A DNA stretch of 51,694 nucleotides, taken from contig JAJPWX010000001.1 of the NCBI GenBank assembly GCA_021205755.1, positions 1-51,694 on the forward strand, in the 5' to 3' direction. The notes under the pieces were generated by a model. That model was not told where the DNA came from. It did no database searches and saw only the letters and a list, made by a program, of their open reading frames with translations. Positions 37,138 to 45,906 of this stretch are shown here, piece after piece. A program made the translations under genes and the position numbers. The stretch is from Lachnospiraceae bacterium. GTDB taxonomy: Bacteria; Bacillota; Clostridia; Lachnospirales; Lachnospiraceae. How positions within the stretch are numbered: position 1 is the first letter of the stretch; every line of letters begins with the position of its first letter.

Positions 37138-38340
37138 ATGGATCGATTTTTATTTACTTCTGAGTCCGTGACGGAGGGACATCCGGATAAAATTTGTGAT
37201 CAGATTTCAGATGCGATTTTGGATGCACTGCTGGAACAGGATCCGATGAGCCGGGTGGCCTGCGAGACAGCGACTACGACTGGTCTGGTGCTGGTAATGG
37301 GTGAGATTTCGACAAAGGCTTATGTGGATATTCAGAAAGTTGTGCGTGATACGGTGCGCGAAATTGGATATACCAGGGGAAAATTTGGTTTTGACGCAGA
37401 CACCTGCGCGGTGATTACAGCGATTGACGAGCAGTCGCCGGATATCGCGATGGGCGTGAACCGGGCGTTGGAGGCGCGAAACGGGGAAAGCGCGGAGCTT
37501 GGCATGAGTGATGATGAGATTGAGGCGATTGGCGCGGGAGACCAGGGCATGATGTTCGGATACGCGACGAATGAGACGGAGGAGTATATGCCGTATCCGA
37601 TCTCGCTGGCGCATAAGCTGGCACGGCAGCTGACGAAGGTGCGCAAGGACGGCACACTGAAATATCTTCGTCCGGACGGAAAGACCCAGGTAACAGTGGA
37701 GTATGATGAGAATGGAAAACCGTTCCGTCTTGACGCGGTGGTACTTTCCACGCAGCACGATCCGGAGGTATCCCAGGAACAGATTCATGAGGACATCAAA
37801 AAGAATGTGTTTGATGTAATTCTGCCGCCGGAAATGGTGGATGAAAATACAAAGTTCTTTGTCAATCCGACCGGTCGCTTTGTCGTGGGCGGACCAAACG
37901 GAGATTCCGGACTGACCGGACGCAAGATTATTGTGGATACCTACGGCGGCTATGCGCGGCACGGCGGCGGCGCGTTCTCCGGAAAGGACTGCACGAAGGT
38001 GGACCGTTCCGCTGCTTACGCGGCGCGCTATGTGGCAAAAAATATCGTTGCGGCAGGACTGGCGTCGAAATGTGAGATTCAGCTTTCCTATGCGATTGGC
38101 GTTGCACGTCCGACCTCTGTTATGGTAGATACCTTTGGGACAGGAATGGTTTCCGATGAAAAGCTGACGGAGATTGTCCGCGAGAATTTCGACCTGCGTC
38201 CGGCGGGTATCATCAAAATGCTTGATCTGCGCCGTCCGATTTATAAGCAGACAGCAGCATACGGGCACTTTGGCAGAAATGATCTTGATCTGCCATGGGA
38301 GAAAACTGACCGCGCAGAGGCGCTGAAAAAATATCTGTAA
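37138..38340 (+). CDS. metK: S-adenosylmethionine synthetase MetK
   Basis: This 400-residue enzyme makes SAM from methionine and ATP. The N-terminal motif [20 protein letters not shown] binds [16 protein letters not shown] is the conserved catalytic loop, and [22 protein letters not shown] is the P-loop-like motif. Length is normal. The ATG at 37138 is preferred because AAAGGA lies eight bases upstream; the ATG at 37129 would be too close. The SAM-I riboswitch directly upstream gives end-product feedback. Confidence 0.98.
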   Translation: MDRFLFTSESVTEGHPDKICDQISDAILDALLEQDPMSRVACETATTTGLVLVMGEISTKAYVDIQKVVRDTVREIGYTRGKFGFDADTCAVITAIDEQSPDIAMGVNRALEARNGESAELGMSDDEIEAIGAGDQGMMFGYATNETEEYMPYPISLAHKLARQLTKVRKDGTLKYLRPDGKTQVTVEYDENGKPFRLDAVVLSTQHDPEVSQEQIHEDIKKNVFDVILPPEMVDENTKFFVNPTGRFVVGGPNGDSGLTGRKIIVDTYGGYARHGGGAFSGKDCTKVDRSAAYAARYVAKNIVAAGLASKCEIQLSYAIGVARPTSVMVDTFGTGMVSDEKLTEIVRENFDLRPAGIIKMLDLRRPIYKQTAAYGHFGRNDLDLPWEKTDRAEALKKYL

Positions 38341-38379
38341 AATTACTGTTTTTCTTGTAACTGTACTGTTCAGACCGGA

Positions 38380-38413
38380 AAGGATAGGGGTGAAGAATTC
38401 CCTATCCTTTTTT
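38380..38413 (+). terminator. Intrinsic terminator of metK
   Basis: AAGGATAGGG (38380-38389) and CCCTATCCTT (38400-38409) form a ten-base stem followed by TTTTTT. The classic layout lies 40 bases after the metK stop. Confidence 0.92.
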
Positions 38414-38586
38414 ATAAAAATTTTAGAAACGTCCATCTTTCTTTAGATGAAATGCAACATTGTGTATGCTATACTAAATAAACAGGCTACAGAAAAAAGT
38501 GACTGTGCTATGAGAGAGCAGATGACGGAAAATCCTGGTTCAAGTGCGGATCTGAGGAATTTTTGTCATACAGACAGGGAGAGAGA

Positions 38587-40083
38587 ATGAAATTAAAAAC
38601 CAGGCTGGTGATAGCCTTTCTGATCATTATTATGGTACCGTTTCTGATGTTTGGTATCATTATGCTGAGCTTAACAAGATACCGGGTTGCTGTGGAAAAT
38701 AATTACGGCGTTACGGTTACACTGGACAGCATTACGGACTCAATGAAGATTATCAGCAATTCGACGCAGGAGGTTTACGCGAAGCTGCAGGAGCAGATTT
38801 CAGACGATGTGGAAGTATTTTTGGATACGGAATATCTGGATGAAATTAATCTTGAGCTTTCGGAACGATATTCCTACCTGCTTGTGAGAATTGAAGAGAA
38901 TCTTTATTATAATGGTCTGGATGAGGAGATAGACGCAACCTCAATATTGGAGAATTTACCGCCTTTTTATGAAGCTGGGGAGGTCACAGACGCCAGCACC
39001 TATATCGGTGAGGATACACAGGCTTTTGTACGGCAGCTGGATGTGCTGTTTGAGGATGGTTCTGAGGGAAGTATTTTTATCATTTCCCCGGTTGGAAGAT
39101 TTGTGCAGCAGACTACGAAGCTGCTTCAGGATCTGGTGCTCGCGGTAGCGGTGATTCTTATTTTTACCGCGCTTATCATGATTATCTGGATTTATACAGG
39201 GGTCAATGTTCCGCTGAAAAAGCTCAGTGAAGCGACGCACCGGATAAAAGAGAAGGATTTTGATTTCGAGATTGAAGTAAAGGGTCATGACGAAATCAGT
39301 ATGCTGTGCCGGGATTTCGATGACATGAGACGGCAGCTGAAGATGCAGGAGGAGGAAAAAGAATCCTTCGACCGTCAGAGTAAGGAGCTTATCAGCAATA
39401 TTTCGCATGACCTGAAGACGCCGATCACGGCCGTGAAAGGTTATGTGGAAGGGATCATGGACGGTGTTGCGGATACGCCGGAAAAGATGGATCGCTACAT
39501 CCGTACGATTTATATTAAAGCAAACGATATGGATCGGCTGATCAATGAGCTGACCTTTTACTCCAAGATCGACACCAACCGCATCCCTTACAATTTTAAC
39601 AAGATTGATGCCGTTGAATATTTCGATGACTGCGCCGAGGAAGTCGGTCTGGAAATGCATGAGCGGGAAATTCGCTTCTCCTATATTAATAATGTGGAGG
39701 CAGGCACCCTCGTAATTGCTGACGCGGAGCAGCTCAAGCGAGTCATCAATAATATCATCGGCAATTCCATCAAATACATGGACAAGCCGAAAAAAGAAGT
39801 GCAGCTGCGTGTCTTCGATGCCGGAGATTACGTGCAGGCCGAGATCGAGGATAATGGAAAAGGTATTGAAAACAAAGATCTCGTAAATATCTTCGACCGC
39901 TTCTACCGCACCGATCTTTCGCGTAATTCCTCCCAGGGAGGAAGCGGAATCGGTCTCTCCATCGTGAGAAAGATCATAGAAGACCATGGCGGCCGCATTT
40001 GGGCAACCAGTAAGGTAGGAGAAGGGACAACCATGCACTTCCTGATAAGAAAATTTGTGCTAAACAATTCTGCACAGCAGTGA
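38587..40083 (+). CDS. Membrane sensor histidine kinase
   Basis: This 498-residue kinase has a first transmembrane helix at about residues 8-31, an extracellular region of about 150 residues without a recognised fold, a second helix near 180-205, a HAMP domain (NVPLKKLSEATHRIKEKDFD), and the HisKA motif with phospho-accepting His274 (ISHDLKTPITAVKGY). The ATPase domain has N box GNSIKYM, DNGKGI and GGSGIGLSIV. The ATG at 38587 follows GGGAGAGAGA. The ORF frame continues upstream to 38563 but only with a TTG. Its likely partner is the OmpR-type regulator at 40342, separated by a MITE-like repeat. Signal unknown. Confidence 0.94.
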   Translation: MKLKTRLVIAFLIIIMVPFLMFGIIMLSLTRYRVAVENNYGVTVTLDSITDSMKIISNSTQEVYAKLQEQISDDVEVFLDTEYLDEINLELSERYSYLLVRIEENLYYNGLDEEIDATSILENLPPFYEAGEVTDASTYIGEDTQAFVRQLDVLFEDGSEGSIFIISPVGRFVQQTTKLLQDLVLAVAVILIFTALIMIIWIYTGVNVPLKKLSEATHRIKEKDFDFEIEVKGHDEISMLCRDFDDMRRQLKMQEEEKESFDRQSKELISNISHDLKTPITAVKGYVEGIMDGVADTPEKMDRYIRTIYIKANDMDRLINELTFYSKIDTNRIPYNFNKIDAVEYFDDCAEEVGLEMHEREIRFSYINNVEAGTLVIADAEQLKRVINNIIGNSIKYMDKPKKEVQLRVFDAGDYVQAEIEDNGKGIENKDLVNIFDRFYRTDLSRNSSQGGSGIGLSIVRKIIEDHGGRIWATSKVGEGTTMHFLIRKFVLNNSAQQ

Positions 40084-40132
40084 GATGCAAAAACAGCCGG
40101 AGCGAATTCATTCGCGGAGAGTTGTAATAAAA

Positions 40133-40310
40133 TGTAACTATTCAGAACAGCAGGCCGCAGACCGCCTGCGTTGCAGGCTATATGCCGCTAACGCGTCATA
40201 TGTCTGTGGCTTGATGGGCGTTCCGCCCATCCCGAAATGAAAATACAGCCTTTAGCAGGTAAACCTGCACAGTCTGTCTTTTCATTTCGATGCTGTTCTG
40301 AACTGTTACA
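40133..40310. mobile_element. 178-bp MITE-like element with terminal inverted repeats and a target-site duplication
   Basis: The left end TGTAACTATTCAGAACAGCA (40133-40152) and the inverse of the right end TGTAACAGTTCAGAACAGCA (40291-40310) match at 18 of 20 bases. ATAAAA directly precedes the left end (40127-40132) and follows the right end (40311-40316), a six-base target duplication. The interior has smaller inverted repeats (GCAGGCCGCAG with CTGCGTTGCAGG; GGGCGTTCCGCCC; GCAGGTAAACCTGC). There is no ORF. Similar ends occur elsewhere in the window. This is a non-autonomous element; the mobilising transposase is not present here. Confidence 0.82.
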
Positions 40311-40341
40311 ATAAAACTATAGAAAACAAGGAGGAATTTGT

Positions 40342-41031
40342 GTGAGCAGAATCTTGATTGTAGAGGACGAGGACGCGATTGCTGACCTGGAAAAAGATTA
40401 TCTGGAATTGTCTGGCTTCGAAGTGGAGATCGAAAATTCCGGAGATAAAGGACTGAAACGTTCCCTGGAGGAAGAGTATGATCTGATTATTCTGGATCTG
40501 ATGCTTCCGGAGATTGATGGTTTTGAAATCTGCCGGCAGATCCGTGAGAAGAAGAATCTTCCTATCATAATGGTTTCTGCAAAGAAGGATGATATTGACA
40601 AAATCCGCGGTCTTGGTCTGGGCGCGGATGATTACATGACGAAACCATTCAGTCCGAGTGAGTTGGTGGCGCGTGTAAAGGCGCATCTGGCGCGCTATGA
40701 GCGTCTGGTCAACAGCAATGTGCAGGAAAATGACATTGTTGAGATTCGTGGAATTAAAATTGACAAGACCGCGCGGCGAGTGTGGGTCAATGGTGAAGAG
40801 AAGAATTTCACGACCAAAGAATTTGATCTTCTTACGTTCCTCGCTCAGAATCCGAATCATGTCTTCACCAAAGAAGAACTCTTTCGTGAGATCTGGGACA
40901 TGGAATCTGTCGGGGACATTGCGACTGTCACTGTACACATTAAAAAAATCCGTGAAAAGATTGAGCGTCAGTCTTCTAAGCCTGAATATATCGAGACCAT
41001 ATGGGGAGTCGGATATCGGTTTAAGATGTGA
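40342..41031 (+). CDS. OmpR/PhoB-family response regulator
   Basis: This 229-residue regulator has a receiver domain with phospho-acceptor Asp52 (LIILDLMLPEIDG), acidic residues at 9-11 and Lys101 region KPFSPSELVARVKAH, then a winged-helix domain ending in TIWGVGYRFKM. Translation starts at the GTG at 40342, with AAGGAGG at 40327-40333 eight bases upstream. The kinase upstream is probably its partner, although the usual order is regulator first and the two genes usually overlap; here a MITE lies between. The MITE right end directly precedes its ribosome binding site and may affect expression. Confidence 0.95.
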   Translation: MSRILIVEDEDAIADLEKDYLELSGFEVEIENSGDKGLKRSLEEEYDLIILDLMLPEIDGFEICRQIREKKNLPIIMVSAKKDDIDKIRGLGLGADDYMTKPFSPSELVARVKAHLARYERLVNSNVQENDIVEIRGIKIDKTARRVWVNGEEKNFTTKEFDLLTFLAQNPNHVFTKEELFREIWDMESVGDIATVTVHIKKIREKIERQSSKPEYIETIWGVGYRFKM

Positions 41032-41047
41032 GATAAATGATTGCTTA

Positions 41048-41082
41048 CCCTCTGACCATACATTTTCTGTGTGATCAGGGGG
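41048..41082. terminator. Terminator between the response regulator and the pseudouridine synthase
   Basis: CCCTCTGA (41048-41055) pairs with TCAGGGGG (41075-41082) with one G-T pair, between converging genes. It is followed by CATTAAAT on the plus strand. Confidence 0.55.
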
Positions 41083-41126
41083 CATTAAATATTCAGGGTA
41101 GGATGAGGATGTAGCAGGCAGACGGT

Positions 41127-41801
41127 TTATAAGGTAAAAGCATCGGATTGCGGCTGTACTTCAAAAATCATTTGTTTCTTTGTCAATGGATGCCGGAATG
41201 TGAGTGATACTGCGCAAAGGGCAAGCGGTGAGGAAGGAGTATCATTCGGATTGTATTTGCGGTCTCCTAAGAGCGGGAGTCCTGCGTGTGCCATTTGTAC
41301 CCGAATCTGGTGGTGTCTTCCAGTCAGAAGTTCGATTTCCACGAGAGCAAGCCCTGTGTGTGTAGTTTCACTTGTCGTTTTATATTTTAAAATTCGATAT
41401 TTCAATTCTGCGCGCTTTGCGTCTTTTGTTTCTTTTTTTACAACAAAGGATTTGTTGTTTCGTCCATCCTTTACAAGATAATCAGTGAGAGTATGCCAGG
41501 AAGTGAAATCAGGGCATACCGCAAAGTCAGCCTGCGGCTGTACTTCTACTACCGCATGATATAATTTACGCATACTGCCTTCTGTAATCTGGCGGCTCAG
41601 CCCGGCGGCAGCACTTCTGGTTTTGGCGAAAACAAGAATCCCTTCCACCGGCTGATCAAGGCGATGGACGACATAAATATCGCTTTCCAGATGATTTCTT
41701 AAAATACTGACCATATCTTTCTCCCGCACGGAAGCACTCTGTACCGGGATACCAGCTGGCTTGTGACAGACGAGAATTTCTTTATCTTCGTATAAAATCA
41801 T
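41127..41801 (-). CDS. RluA-family RNA pseudouridine synthase
   Basis: This 224-residue protein has the catalytic HRLDQPVEGILVFAKT motif (Asp near residue 47) and LLTGRHHQIRVQMAHAGLPLLGD, typical of the RluA/RluD group. It lacks an N-terminal S4 domain and is at the short end of the family. It isomerises uridines in rRNA or tRNA; the target is unknown. The ATG at 41801 overlaps the pilT stop (ATGA), so it is co-translated with the pilus operon, probably by operon capture. The earlier frame start at 41834 lies inside pilT. Confidence 0.92.
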   Translation of the reverse strand: MILYEDKEILVCHKPAGIPVQSASVREKDMVSILRNHLESDIYVVHRLDQPVEGILVFAKTRSAAAGLSRQITEGSMRKLYHAVVEVQPQADFAVCPDFTSWHTLTDYLVKDGRNNKSFVVKKETKDAKRAELKYRILKYKTTSETTHTGLALVEIELLTGRHHQIRVQMAHAGLPLLGDRKYNPNDTPSSPLALCAVSLTFRHPLTKKQMIFEVQPQSDAFTL

Positions 41802-42856
41802 AATTTTTTCTTCATCATTTCGACATTTGTACAATATTGCAGTGCAGTTTCGGCTGTGATTTTCTTTTCTTTATATAAATGTAGCAGGCTGTTATCCATG
41901 GAGATCATGTCATCCTTGGCGGAGGTGTAGATGACGCCCTCAATCTGGTGGGTTTTGTTATCGCGGATCATATTGCTGATCGCAGGGGTCATAATCATGA
42001 TCTCAAAGGCCGGGATCAGGCTGCCGTCGATGGCCGGTACGAGCTGTTGTGAAATGACAGCGCGCAGTACCATAGAAAGCTGGATGGATATCTGGCGCTG
42101 CTGGGACGGCTCGAACACGTCAATGATGCGGCTGATGGTGTTGGCCGCGCCAATGGTGTGCAGGCTGGAGAGGACGAGGTGGCCGGTCTCCGCCGCAGTC
42201 ATAGCGGTCTGTATGGTCTCGTAGTCACGCATTTCACCGAGCAGGATCACATCCGGACTTTGGCGCAGAGAGGCGCGCAGCGCTTTTAGATAGTCTTCCG
42301 AGTCCGTTGAAATTTCACGCTGGCTGACGATGCTTTCTTTGTGTCGGTGCAGAAATTCGATCGGATCCTCAAGTGTAATAATGTGACCGGCACGGGTAGA
42401 ATTGATGCGGTCGACAAGACAGGCAAGTGTGGTGGACTTGCCGTTTCCGGCTGGTCCGGTGACCAGAATCAACCCCTTGGTTGCAGAGGCGAGGGAAAGG
42501 ACGATTGGTGGAATATTGAGGTCTTCCGGCTTTGGCAGATCGAACGAGATAACGCGGATAACGGCGGCAAGAGAACCGCGTTGCTTGTAGGTACTGACAC
42601 GGAAGCGCGAAAGCCCGGGTACAGCGAAAGAAAAGTCATCGTCGCCATTTTTGATAAAGTGTTCTATGGGACGACCGCCGGCCATCTGGTAGATTTCGCG
42701 GATCAGCTGTTCGGTGTCGGCAGGCATCAGGCGGTCGCCAATGCGGTGCAGAATACCGTTTACTTTATAAGTAGCCGGAAGACCTGCAACAATGAAGACG
42801 TCGGATGCTTCCGCTTCCACCGCGGATTTTAAAAAGGAAGTAATATCAATGCTCAT
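41798..42856 (-). CDS. pilT: PilT-type secretion/twitching ATPase
   Basis: This 352-residue ATPase has an N-terminal PAS-like domain (residues 1-100), Walker A GPAGNGKST at residues 134-142, the Asp box ITLEDPIEFLH, Walker B VILLGEMRDYETIQTAMTAAETGHLV and the His box HTIGA. The AIRNLIREGK motif typical of retraction PilT proteins is replaced by MIRDNKTHQIEGVIYTSA. In other bacteria PilT retracts pili. Here it is the only pilus ATPase in the operon, so it might also support assembly. It is preceded by GAGGAGG and followed by a pseudouridine synthase. Confidence 0.93.
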   Translation of the reverse strand: MSIDITSFLKSAVEAEASDVFIVAGLPATYKVNGILHRIGDRLMPADTEQLIREIYQMAGGRPIEHFIKNGDDDFSFAVPGLSRFRVSTYKQRGSLAAVIRVISFDLPKPEDLNIPPIVLSLASATKGLILVTGPAGNGKSTTLACLVDRINSTRAGHIITLEDPIEFLHRHKESIVSQREISTDSEDYLKALRASLRQSPDVILLGEMRDYETIQTAMTAAETGHLVLSSLHTIGAANTISRIIDVFEPSQQRQISIQLSMVLRAVISQQLVPAIDGSLIPAFEIMIMTPAISNMIRDNKTHQIEGVIYTSAKDDMISMDNSLLHLYKEKKITAETALQYCTNVEMMKKKL

Positions 42857-42882
42857 GAGAATTCCTCCTCAAATCTGTTTTG

Positions 42883-43380
42883 TTAATCGTTCTCACCAGT
42901 GCGGTAAAGATTTTGGCTTGTGTCACGCGTCCAGTCTTGTGTGGAGACAACCTTCCAGCTGGTGATCTGATAAAAGGTATCGGTTGATTCTTCCGGCCAG
43001 CAAATGGAGAGTGCAACATGCAGGTGCTGATCATCTGTCATTGCGACATCATAGGACAGCATTCCTGCATTTTCCTCTTCCAAGCTCCAGACGAGTTCTG
43101 CTCCGGCAACTGTGATTTCTTCGCAGGCCGCGAGATAGGCTTCTTTGGCGTTTTCATCGCCGACCGTTTCTTTGAATGTGGCGGCGAGCTGTGTGTCGAT
43201 TTCATCCAATATGCCATTTGCCTGCGTGACTGCCTCGTAATAAGCAGTGGTACGGTCTGCAGTTTTCTGACTCAGATTTTCATCTGCGGTCGCGCCGGAG
43301 AGCGAGAGCAGGGAGAAGGTGATCAGGCACAACGACAGGAAAATCAGCAGCATCAGAGAAATACCTGCTGTTCTTTTCAT
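42883..43380 (-). CDS. Membrane-anchored protein of the pilus operon (unknown family)
   Basis: This 165-residue protein has an N-terminal hydrophobic helix (about residues 6-31, ISLMLLIFLSLCLITFSLLS) after a short basic start and an acidic extracellular part with mixed alpha/beta character. The layout resembles a pilin or minor pilin, but the prepilin peptidase motif (Gly-Phe-x4-Glu) is absent. It overlaps the next upstream gene by four bases, so it is made with the pilus components. No catalytic motif seen. Confidence 0.7.
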   Translation of the reverse strand: MKRTAGISLMLLIFLSLCLITFSLLSLSGATADENLSQKTADRTTAYYEAVTQANGILDEIDTQLAATFKETVGDENAKEAYLAACEEITVAGAELVWSLEEENAGMLSYDVAMTDDQHLHVALSICWPEESTDTFYQITSWKVVSTQDWTRDTSQNLYRTGEND

Positions 43381-43847
43381 GAGAGTGCCTCCTCTCTGGT
43401 CAATGGAAGATGAAAGGTCACAGACAGTTCATAAAGAAGGTCTCCCTTTCGGTCTTCAATCGTGATCTGAGCCGTCTGATTATGCTTTTTAGCAGAAATT
43501 TCCAGGTTCAGCGTGTAAAAAACTTCGTCAGCATTACATTCCTGAAAATCGCTGTTGTAGGTGATTTCATATAGCACTGTCCGGCTATCGTCTTCTTCGG
43601 AAGTCAGCGTTTCGGAGATTAATCTGGCTGCTGGAAAGTATTCTTCAATGTCCGCTCCCGCTTCCAGAATCTCTGCAAGAGAGGCCGCTGTGGATTGTGC
43701 GTGCGCGAGTGCGTCTGCGTTCCGAGTGGTACTGTGGGCTGCCGCGAAGACGCGCAGACAGACCGTGCCGATGATCAGGAAGAAAAACAGCACGATCAGA
43801 AACTCAATAAAAAACAGGCGTGATTTATCAGAAGCTTGCTTTTTCAC
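43377..43847 (-). CDS. Membrane-anchored protein of the pilus operon (minor-pilin-like)
   Basis: This 156-residue protein has a basic N terminus, a hydrophobic helix at about residues 12-34 (FIEFLIVLFFFLIIGTVCLRVF), a helical segment and a beta-rich C-terminal part. The FIEFLIVLFFFLIIG start resembles the pilin hydrophobic helix with its Glu, but no cleavable Gly precedes it. A TadE-like role is possible. It lies between the DUF4860-like gene and the gene at 42883 and overlaps the latter by four bases. Confidence 0.7.
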   Translation of the reverse strand: MKKQASDKSRLFFIEFLIVLFFFLIIGTVCLRVFAAAHSTTRNADALAHAQSTAASLAEILEAGADIEEYFPAARLISETLTSEEDDSRTVLYEITYNSDFQECNADEVFYTLNLEISAKKHNQTAQITIEDRKGDLLYELSVTFHLPLTREEALS

Positions 43848-43874
43848 GGTGCGCTGGCGCCTCCTTCCTATTGT

Positions 43875-44360
43875 TCAATCTTCAATGCTGACTGGATGGA
43901 TCAGCAGAGACATTTCTTCTCCCTCCGTACTGATGGCAGTCACACGCAGCAGGTTCTGCTCCTGCTCAATTGTAAAGTCGGACAATTCGATCATTGCAGT
44001 GCCCATCGCGGCGGTCGGGACAGTTTCTTCCCGTACATATAATTCGCAGAGAGAGCCGTCATAAAAATAGATGTAGGTCACTGTATCTGCCGACGCGTCC
44101 GCCGCTGAGTGAAGCGCGAGAGCCGGAATATCTTCTACGGAAGAAAAAGAAATCTGCCCTTCCGAGTCATACTGACGTACTTTTTCAGAAACGTAGGCGA
44201 TCGCGGTGCGGGAAGTATAGTTTTCGTCCAGACTGGCCATACTGTTCTGATAAACGACCGCTCCGGTACCGGCCAGCAGGAGCGCGAACAGCGCGAATAC
44301 AAGCAGCAGCAGAAATGTAAAAAGAGAGCTTGTGCTGTGCTGTTTTTGGCGTAGGTACAT
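43875..44360 (-). CDS. DUF4860-like membrane-anchored protein of the pilus operon
   Basis: This 161-residue protein starts with a basic segment and a hydrophobic helix (about residues 13-37, LFTFLLLLVFALFALLLAGTG) and has a beta-rich extracellular domain. The pattern VVYQNSMASLDENYTSRTAIAYV is similar to DUF4860 proteins found in pilus-like operons of Lachnospiraceae. No prepilin cleavage site is visible. It may be a structural or minor pilus subunit; the DUF assignment is from memory and moderately sure. Confidence 0.7.
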   Translation of the reverse strand: MYLRQKQHSTSSLFTFLLLLVFALFALLLAGTGAVVYQNSMASLDENYTSRTAIAYVSEKVRQYDSEGQISFSSVEDIPALALHSAADASADTVTYIYFYDGSLCELYVREETVPTAAMGTAMIELSDFTIEQEQNLLRVTAISTEGEEMSLLIHPVSIED

Positions 44361-44397
44361 GGATTTCAGAGCTCCTTTCTGTGAAAAATCCGGTAAT

Positions 44398-44727
44398 TCA
44401 GGACAGAAGAATTACAGTGATTGTGGGCATGAGATTGGATCCGAGTATCTCATAGTCCACTACATATTTTTCTGAATTCCAGGTAATTCCGTAATGCTCA
44501 CATAGATAGTCCAGGCTTTCAGGATAACTGCCTTCTGTTGCGTAACATTGTACTGCACTGCGTATCAGGGCCGTTTGAAGACTCTTTGCCTGTTCAGAAT
44601 CGGCAGTATCGCTGATTTCGTTTGTGCCGTAAATGAGAAGAGCAGCGGCGCATGCAAAAGCAGCAGCTCCCGTCAGGAGCTGGCGCGCCAGGGAGTGAGA
44701 TTTTTTTTCATTTGCAAAACGATTCAT
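44398..44727 (-). CDS. Small membrane-anchored protein of the pilus operon
   Basis: This 109-residue protein has a basic N terminus, one hydrophobic helix (about residues 18-35, LLTGAAAFACAAALLIYG) and a short helical domain including ALIRSAVQCYATEGSYPESL. The phrase ATEGSYP with a following PESLDYL resembles the early globular part of type IV pilins (small residues, then YPxxLxxL). No consensus prepilin site. A candidate major pilin-like subunit by order, since it follows the gspF gene, but unproven. Confidence 0.65.
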   Translation of the reverse strand: MNRFANEKKSHSLARQLLTGAAAFACAAALLIYGTNEISDTADSEQAKSLQTALIRSAVQCYATEGSYPESLDYLCEHYGITWNSEKYVVDYEILGSNLMPTITVILLS

Positions 44728-44741
44728 GGTGAAGCCTCCTT

Positions 44742-44846
44742 AGCAGATAAATCTGCACGTCTCCGCTTTGCTCCGGTCGGTGCTAATCGAGCGCCACTGG
44801 CGCTCAGCACCTGTCTTTCCAGTTTGATGCTGCTCGAAACTGTTTT
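44742..44846. repeat. Degenerate relative of the MITE in the pilus operon
   Basis: TTAGCAGATAAATCTGCAC (44742-44760) and GATGCTGCTCGAAACTGTTTTAAC (44827-44850) resemble the right half of the 40133-40310 element (TTAGCAGGTAAACCTGCAC; GATGCTGTTCTGAACTGTTACA). A strong internal hairpin, GCGCCACTGGCGC, lies between them. The left end is missing, so this is a decayed or partial copy. Confidence 0.55.
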
Positions 44847-45906
44847 AACCAATGTTTGACATAACGCCGAGCAGGGGCAGCATGACAGATACCAGGATCA
44901 GTCCGGTCAGAATGGAGAGTATGGCCGTGATAGCTGGTTCGATTGCGCTGACGGCTGACTGAATGCGTTCGTCTGCCTCATCCTGGCAGCGCAGAGAAAT
45001 TTCTTCCAGGGCAGTTTCCGCGGCGCCTGTGCGGAAGCCAACGGATGCCATGCGCGCATTCAGACCGGAAAAAATACCGGATTCGCGCAGGGCTTCTCCG
45101 AAATCCAGGCCCTCATCCATTTGCAGAGAAGCCTTTTGCAGTTTTTCTTTGGCTATGGGGTCTTCTATCAGATCGGCAGCCAGGGAAAAGCCCTCGCCCA
45201 TATCCAGCCCACTGTGAAACGCGAGGGAGAGAGTATGGGAAAAACGGGAGCAGGTCAGCAGCTCGTTGACTTTGCGTACCAGAGGCAGGTGGTTGAGGAT
45301 GCCCATAACGGAGTTGCGCAGGGACGCGTTTTTCATGGAGACCAGCACCAGTATGACGAACGCCACAAACAGTACCAGTATGACTGCGGAAATCTGCTGC
45401 ATGGCATTGCTGAGCCGAAACGCGATGGAAGTGACACCGGAAATTTCCATGCCGAGCTGTTCAAAGACTTCTTCAAAAACCGGCATGACCTGGGACATCA
45501 GGACAGCAAGCACCGCAAACAGCATTGCCAGCAGAATGAGCGGCCAGGTAAGGGCATTGCGGATGCTGCTGTACAGAGCCTGCTGGCGTTCGTAGTAGGT
45601 CGAGAGAGACCGCATAACCTCTTCAAGTTCACCGGAGCGGTCTCCGATCTCTGTCATTTTAACAAAATAATCCGGAAAACAACCGGTGCTGCGCATGGAT
45701 TCCGCCAGATCGCCGGTTTCTTCAAGAGAGTCATAAACCTTGCTTAAAATCTCCCGTCCTTCCCCCTCTGGGGAATCCTCCTTTAATATGGAAATGCCCT
45801 CCAATGTAGAGATGCCGGAATGAAGAATCATCGCAAGCTGTCCGGATAAAAATGCCAGCTCCTCATTATTCAAAACCTGTTGCATAGGATTCCTCCTGTT
45901 GGTCAT
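44845..45906 (-). CDS. Type II secretion/type IV pilus inner-membrane platform protein (GspF/PilC family)
   Basis: This 353-residue protein has the two-repeat architecture of GspF/PilC: cytoplasmic helical domains at about 20-140 and 225-325, each followed by transmembrane segments (about 115-140, 165-190 and 325-350). The ISTLEGISILKED and GLDMGEGFSLAADL phrases mark the two repeats. It anchors the ATPase to the pilus base. It overlaps the transglutaminase-like gene by four bases at 45903-45906. Confidence 0.92.
   Translation of the reverse strand: MTNRRNPMQQVLNNEELAFLSGQLAMILHSGISTLEGISILKEDSPEGEGREILSKVYDSLEETGDLAESMRSTGCFPDYFVKMTEIGDRSGELEEVMRSLSTYYERQQALYSSIRNALTWPLILLAMLFAVLAVLMSQVMPVFEEVFEQLGMEISGVTSIAFRLSNAMQQISAVILVLFVAFVILVLVSMKNASLRNSVMGILNHLPLVRKVNELLTCSRFSHTLSLAFHSGLDMGEGFSLAADLIEDPIAKEKLQKASLQMDEGLDFGEALRESGIFSGLNARMASVGFRTGAAETALEEISLRCQDEADERIQSAVSAIEPAITAILSILTGLILVSVMLPLLGVMSNIG

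Noticed and set aside
37207-38436. 409-codon ORF antisense to metK
   Set aside because: A shadow caused by codon bias in metK; no family resemblance and no start signals.
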